From assembly GCF_029953285.1 (NCBI RefSeq), contig NZ_JASAOI010000040.1:1-64000 (forward strand): a stretch of 64,000 nucleotides of DNA, in the 5' to 3' direction. The stretch's first letter is position 1, and each line of letters opens with the position of its first letter. This DNA comes from Yinghuangia seranimata. GTDB taxonomy: Bacteria; Actinomycetota; Actinomycetes; Streptomycetales; Streptomycetaceae. The notes beneath the pieces were generated by a model, which did no database searches, was not told the origin of the DNA, and saw only the letters and a program-made list of their open reading frames with translations. Below are positions 60,158 through 64,000 of the stretch, one piece after another. Both the position numbers and the translations under genes were made by a program.

Positions 60158-61683
60158 CCGGCCCGACCGCGACGGCCTCGGAAGCGTCGGCGGACTCGAC
60201 GTCGGCGGCGCCCCGCGGCGCCGCCGCGCGTCTTCGCCGACTGGGAGGACTGCGTCTGCGCCTGGTGGCCGCGTTCGTGCTCGTGGCCGCGTTCGCCTCA
60301 CTGGTCACCGCCGCGCTGACCTACCGCGAGGCGCGCGCCGGGCTGCTCCAGCGCAGTCAGGACCGCATCGTCGGCGATCTGCGTACCGGTGTCGACGCGA
60401 TCGCCCCCTCGATTCCGTTCCCGCCCGACCAGGCCGCGCTGGATTCGGTCGCCCGGGACATCGACAAGCAAGGCCGCGCACGCGGCTCCATCGTCATCGT
60501 CGTCTACCGCGATCTGCGCGCCGAAAGCGGCATGAGAACGGGCGGCATCGACATCCCCCCGCCGCTGCGCGCAGCCGTCACCCAACGCACCGCGACGGTG
60601 TTCCAGCGATTCCGCCACGGCGGCGAGGTCTGGCTGGCGGTCGGCGTCCCGATCACCTTCGTCAACCAGGGGCCCTCCGGTGTACAGGTGTACCTGCTCG
60701 CCCCGATGCGAGCCGAAGCACAGGACGAGGCGTCACTCGTCAAGGCCGCACGCCGTGGCGCGGTTCCGGCCGTGCTCTTCGCGCTGATTCCGGCCTTCCT
60801 CGCCGCCGCCGGCGTGCTGCGCCCCGTCCGAGCGCTCCAAGACGCGACCCGCCGACTGGCCCGAGGCCGCCTCGACACCCGGCTGAAAGCCAAAGGTGCA
60901 AGCGAACTCGCCGACCTGGCAAGAGACTTCAACCACACCGCGGCAGCATTGGAACAGAACGTGGCCCAGCTTCGAACGATGGAGGCCCGTGCCCGCGGGT
61001 TCGCCGCCGACGTCTCACACGAACTGCGCACCCCGCTCGCGGCCATGGCCGCCGTCACCGACCTGCTCGACGAGGACGCCGCCGCCGGGCACGTGGACGC
61101 GGACACGGCCTCCGCGCTGCGCCTCATATCCACCGAGACCGGCAAACTCACCCGCCTGGTCGACGACCTCATGGAGATCTGCCGCTTCGACGCGGGTGCC
61201 GCCACCCTGCACTTGGACGAGTTCGACATCGCGGAAGCCGTCCGCAGATGCTTGGACCACCGCGGTTGGCAGAACGCGATGACACTCGAACTCCCCGTCG
61301 GCATCCGTGTCGAGGCCGACCCACGACGCTTCGACGTCGTGGTCGCGAACCTGGTCCAGAACGCCCTGCGGCACGGCGCACCACCGATCGGAATCCGTCT
61401 GACCCTCGAAAACGGCGCCGACGGCACCTGGATCCTGCTGCGCGTACACGACCGGGGCCCCGGCATCGCCGCCGACCGGCTCGACCGGGTATTCGAACGC
61501 TTCTACAAAGCCGACGCCGCCCGCACCCGTTCGGAGGGCAGCGGCCTGGGCATGGCGATCACGCGCGAGAACGTCCTGCTCCACGGCGGGCGCATCCACG
61601 CCGCGAACCGGCCGGACGGCGGCGCCGAGTTCACCGTCGAACTCCCGCAGCGCGCGCACCACGCCCGGCAGGACCCGGAATGA
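60154..61683 (+). CDS. Sensor histidine kinase
   Basis: A 509-residue two-helix membrane kinase. TM1 (LVAAFVLVAAFASLVTAAL) and TM2 (AVLFALIPAFLAAAGVL) enclose an extracytoplasmic sensor of about 150 residues. HAMP follows (RPVRALQDATRRLARGRLD), then HisKA with FAADVSHELRTPLAAM (phospho-His) and HATPase with N box LVQNALRHG, G1 DRGPGI and G2 GSGLGMA. It pairs with the OmpR-type regulator upstream (GTGA overlap). The ligand is unknown; the downstream lipoprotein may modulate it, as CseA does for CseBC in Streptomyces. Confidence 0.95.
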   Translation: MTGPTATASEASADSTSAAPRGAAARLRRLGGLRLRLVAAFVLVAAFASLVTAALTYREARAGLLQRSQDRIVGDLRTGVDAIAPSIPFPPDQAALDSVARDIDKQGRARGSIVIVVYRDLRAESGMRTGGIDIPPPLRAAVTQRTATVFQRFRHGGEVWLAVGVPITFVNQGPSGVQVYLLAPMRAEAQDEASLVKAARRGAVPAVLFALIPAFLAAAGVLRPVRALQDATRRLARGRLDTRLKAKGASELADLARDFNHTAAALEQNVAQLRTMEARARGFAADVSHELRTPLAAMAAVTDLLDEDAAAGHVDADTASALRLISTETGKLTRLVDDLMEICRFDAGAATLHLDEFDIAEAVRRCLDHRGWQNAMTLELPVGIRVEADPRRFDVVVANLVQNALRHGAPPIGIRLTLENGADGTWILLRVHDRGPGIAADRLDRVFERFYKADAARTRSEGSGLGMAITRENVLLHGGRIHAANRPDGGAEFTVELPQRAHHARQDPE

Positions 61684-62246
61684 CCGCCCCGGCCCGACTC
61701 GCGAGCGCCACCGCGGCCGCGCTCCTTTGCACCGTCGTCACCGGCTGCGGCATTCCCCCGACCGGGCCGGTCGACGCGGGAGTCCCCGGCACCGGCATCC
61801 TGGCACCCGCCGAGGCGGGGCACCCTGGCGTGGTGTACGTCTACCTGATCCGCGACCGGCGTCTGGTACCGGTGTCGCGCTCGACGCCCGACGGCGGCGG
61901 TCCGCAGGCGGCGCTGGACCTCTTGCTGGCGGGACCCTCGCCGCAGGACCGGGAGAAGGGCCTGGTGACCGCGCTCCCCAAGGCCCTGGTCTCCGCGCGC
62001 GTGACACCCGGAAGCCGGGTCACCCGCGTCGACATCCCGACGGCGGTTCCGCAGCCGAGCGAACTGGCCATCCAGCAACTCGTCTGTACCGTCTCCGACG
62101 CGGTCAAACGCGGCATGGCAGTACCCGTCCCGACCGCGGGGCCGCAACCGGCGCCTGCACAGCCGCCGCCGGTGCCCGTGACGGTCTCCGCACCGGGCTG
62201 GCGGATGGAACCACAAACTTGCCCACCGGACGCCGCAACTCCGTGA
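61680..62246 (+). CDS. Lipoprotein cotranscribed with the two-component system
   Basis: A 188-residue lipoprotein with lipobox TVVTGC (Cys23) after a short signal. The mature domain has VVYVYLIRDRRLVPVSRST, a GerMN-like beta strand set (ALDLLLAGPSPQDREKGL) and a Pro-rich C-terminal tail. Small lipoproteins with this domain often accompany actinomycete two-component systems. The ATG overlaps the kinase stop (ATGA), so the trio is one operon. It may be a sensor accessory protein; this is inference. Confidence 0.8.
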   Translation: MTAPARLASATAAALLCTVVTGCGIPPTGPVDAGVPGTGILAPAEAGHPGVVYVYLIRDRRLVPVSRSTPDGGGPQAALDLLLAGPSPQDREKGLVTALPKALVSARVTPGSRVTRVDIPTAVPQPSELAIQQLVCTVSDAVKRGMAVPVPTAGPQPAPAQPPPVPVTVSAPGWRMEPQTCPPDAATP

Positions 62247-62343
62247 TCTTCGGCGGACGCAACCCGTCGTATTGCGCGCCACAAGCGCTTCGAGCGGCGA
62301 GGCCATCGCCGACACGCGCTGACTTCATGCCAACAGGTGGGCA

Positions 62344-62386
62344 CGTCAGAGGTCGGGGTAGGAGCGCCGCAGGTGCTCGTCGACGG
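62344..62386. repeat. 43-bp perfect direct repeat, right copy
   Basis: The same 43 bases as at 58217-58259. Here they encode the stop codon and last residues (VDEHLRRSYPDL) of the GntR regulator gene. Confidence 0.95.
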
Positions 62387-63071
62387 CTTGGGCCGCCTTG
62401 TCAGCGCGTCCGGCCGCGACGGCCTCGACGATGCGGTGGTGGTCCGTGCGCAGGAGTTCGGCCGACTCGGGCCAGCCGAGGCGTTCCACCGCTTCGACGG
62501 CGTGGCGGCCGACGGCGTCGCGCAGGCCGTGCATGAGCGTGGCGATCAGGGTGTTGCCGGACGCCTCAGCGAGGGCGAGGTGGAAGTCGGCGTCGGCCTG
62601 GTTGAACCGGTCCGGTGTGAGGTCGGGCCCGGCCATGCGGGAGACGGCGTCGCGCAGGCGCTCCACGTCCTCGGGGGTCGCCTGTGCGGCCGCCGAGCGG
62701 GCCGCCCACGTCTCGATGACGCGGCGGGTCTCGACGATGTCGTGGAGCGAGAAGGCCGCGAGACCGAGCTGCAGGCGCAGCACGTCGGCGAGGGCGTCGG
62801 CCGGGCGGGCGGTGAGGACCGCGCCCGCGTCGGGGCCGCGGCCGGTGGTGGAGACGAGGACGCCCATGGCCTCCAGGACGCGCAGTGCCTCGCGCACCGA
62901 TGCCCGGCTCACCCCCAGGGACTCGGCGAGCTGCCGCTCGCCGGGCAGGCGGTCGCCCGCCTTGAGGCGCCCGGCGGCGATCTGCTCCTCGATGCGGGCC
63001 AGGACCTCCTCGTGCGCGCGCACGCGGCGGACCGGCCGCCAGTCGGGGCCGTCGGTCGGGGTGCTGCTCAC
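62346..63071 (-). CDS. FadR-type GntR regulator (LldR/LutR-like) of lactate utilisation
   Basis: A 241-residue GntR regulator: winged HTH (VLARIEEQIAAGRLKAGDRLPGERQLAESLGVS-type, residues about 20-85) and FCD ligand domain with metal/acid-binding His and Asp (FNQADADFHLALAEASG ... TDHHRIVEAV). Divergent from lutA, with a TGGT-CTG-ACCA operator between them, so it is predicted to repress lutAB until lactate binds. GTG 63071 has AGGAGA at proper spacing. Its last codons are duplicated at 58217-58259. Confidence 0.88.
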   Translation of the reverse strand: MSSTPTDGPDWRPVRRVRAHEEVLARIEEQIAAGRLKAGDRLPGERQLAESLGVSRASVREALRVLEAMGVLVSTTGRGPDAGAVLTARPADALADVLRLQLGLAAFSLHDIVETRRVIETWAARSAAAQATPEDVERLRDAVSRMAGPDLTPDRFNQADADFHLALAEASGNTLIATLMHGLRDAVGRHAVEAVERLGWPESAELLRTDHHRIVEAVAAGRADKAAQAVDEHLRRSYPDL

Positions 63072-63144
63072 GTCGCGGTCTCCTGCGGGCGGACGGATCG
63101 GTCGAACCACAGCATGGCATGGCCGAGCATGGCCAGACCCATGT

Positions 63145-63157
63145 ATGGTCTGACCAT
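63145..63157. promoter_or_regulatory. FadR/LldR-type operator before lutA
   Basis: ATGGTCTGACCAT is a perfect 6+1+6 palindrome that contains TGGT-CTG-ACCA, matching the TGGTnnnACCA consensus of FadR-subfamily GntR regulators. A weaker similar sequence TGGCCAGACCCA lies at 63130-63141. It is 24 bp before lutA and in the region shared with the divergent regulator. Confidence 0.7.
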
Positions 63158-63180
63158 TCATTCGCTCGTGAGGAGGTCCG

Positions 63181-63921
63181 GTGCGCGTCGGCTTGTTCAT
63201 CACGTGTGTCAACGACACGCTCTATCCACGGACCGGGCAGGCGGTCGTGCGCCTCCTGGAGCGGCTCGGCTGCGAGGTCGACTTCCCCGCCGAGCAGTCC
63301 TGCTGCGGCCAGATGCACTGGAACACCGGGTACGGGAAGCAGATCGAGCCCCTGGTCCGCCGCTTCGCGGACACGTTCGCGGGCTACGACGCCGTGGTGA
63401 CCGCGTCGGGCTCGTGCGGGGCGATGGTGCGCGACAACCACCCCAAGGCCGCGGCCCGCGCCGCGGACCCGACCTTGCCGGAGGCGGTCGCGGCCGTCGT
63501 CCCCCAGGTGTACGACCTCAGCGAGTTCCTCGTGGACGTCCTCGGCGTCACCGACGTCGGCGCGTACTTCCCGCACACCGTGACGTACCACCCGTCGTGC
63601 CACTCGCTGCGGCTGATGAATCTCGGCGACCGCCCGACGACGCTGCTGCGCAACGTACGCGGCCTCGAACTCCGCGACCTGCCCGGCGCCGAGGAGTGCT
63701 GCGGCTTCGGCGGTACGTTCGCGCTGAAGAACCCGGACGTCTCCGCGGCCATGTGCGCGGACAAAGTGCGGCACGCCGTAGGCACCGGGGCCGAGGTGCT
63801 GTGCGCCGCCGACAACTCGTGCCTGATGCACCTGGGCGGCACGATGGGCCGCCAGCGCAGCGGAGTGCGCACCCTGCACCTCGCCGAAATCCTCGCCTCG
63901 ACAGAGGAGTTCCCCGCATGA
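63181..63921 (+). CDS. lutA: Lactate utilisation Fe-S oxidoreductase subunit LutA/LldE
   Basis: A 246-residue CCG-domain protein. Two CCG motifs (EQSCCGQMHWNTG and EECCGFGGTF) bind an Fe-S or heterodisulfide-type centre, typical of the LutA/LldE subunit of the LutABC L-lactate dehydrogenase complex. GTG 63181 follows GAGGAGG. The downstream lutB overlaps its stop (ATGA). It oxidises L-lactate to pyruvate together with LutB and LutC. Confidence 0.93.
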   Translation: MRVGLFITCVNDTLYPRTGQAVVRLLERLGCEVDFPAEQSCCGQMHWNTGYGKQIEPLVRRFADTFAGYDAVVTASGSCGAMVRDNHPKAAARAADPTLPEAVAAVVPQVYDLSEFLVDVLGVTDVGAYFPHTVTYHPSCHSLRLMNLGDRPTTLLRNVRGLELRDLPGAEECCGFGGTFALKNPDVSAAMCADKVRHAVGTGAEVLCAADNSCLMHLGGTMGRQRSGVRTLHLAEILASTEEFPA

Positions 63922-64000
63922 GCAACGGAAGCGCCTTCCTGGGCCTGCCCGCCTTCCCCGGGGCCGCACGCGAGGCCGTGGGCAACGCGCAGCTGCGGCA
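63918..64000 (+). CDS. lutB: Lactate utilisation protein LutB/LldF, 5' part
   Basis: The first 27 codons of a gene that leaves the window on the right. It starts with ATG in overlap with the lutA stop (ATGA). LGLPAFPGAAREAVGNAQLR is the family N-terminus of the ferredoxin-like LutB/LldF subunit. Confidence 0.8.
   Translation, partial: MSNGSAFLGLPAFPGAAREAVGNAQLR

Overview
The window is uniformly high-GC DNA with GTG, TTG and even CTG starts, many lipoprotein signals, ATGA/GTGA gene overlaps and actinobacterial gene families (CATRA conflict genes, DUF3152, FCD-type GntR regulators, a pSAM2-like tRNA-Pro attachment fragment). It fits a Streptomyces-like actinomycete chromosome. The mix of sugar operons, broken genes and mobile-element remnants suggests an accessory region.

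Left part (1-11.0 kb): a plant-sugar locus. A LacI repressor is divergent from a GH3 glucosidase across two matching palindromic operators. Two convergent, paralogous family-5 substrate-binding lipoproteins follow, then a TetR regulator and a GH78 alpha-L-rhamnosidase behind its own LacI-type operator. The two glycosidases share a similar C-terminal tail.

11.0-19.4 kb: an SGNH hydrolase that appears to start at CTG; a 5'-truncated, frameshifted Rhs protein with a toxin-like tip and a candidate immunity gene; an internally deleted transposase; an isochorismatase-fold protein without its catalytic Cys; bioB followed by a bioA remnant cut by an IS5-type fragment; a beta-helix, bactofilin-like protein; and a second transposase relic.

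19.4-25.4 kb: a minus-strand operon encoding a CATRA-type conflict system (small associated protein, CATRA membrane protein, TPR-CHAT protease) with a Nudix hydrolase as its last gene, and a divergent two-helix membrane peptide.

25.4-31.6 kb: small secreted or membrane proteins and a graveyard of decayed mobile DNA: IS701 fragment, third transposase relic, two broken phage-tail genes, a kinase fragment, a broken tyrosine integrase and a 45-bp tRNA-Pro 3' fragment.

31.8-36.5 kb: an ECF sigma factor fused through a membrane segment to a CAP domain, beside a disassembled DsbD system (nDsbD-like lipoprotein; divergent thioredoxin, TlpA and CcdA genes). 36.7-40.8 kb holds ADH and GH92 remnants, a secreted HExxH protease with FN3 and ricin-like modules, and a wall-anchored surface protein.

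41.0-53.9 kb: a complete non-phosphorylating L-fucose catabolic locus (FucD, ABC importer, second enolase-superfamily enzyme, mutarotase, FAH hydrolase, SDR, aldo/keto reductase, lactonase) bracketed by two FCD-GntR paralogues. The expected end products are pyruvate and L-lactate, and the window ends in a GntR-lutAB lactate operon. Between them lie a GH43 enzyme, a three-gene membrane redox operon (heme-b membrane protein, ferredoxin-flavoprotein fusion, small membrane protein), a DUF3152 protein and a two-component system with a lipoprotein. This last block is flanked by a 43-bp perfect direct repeat.
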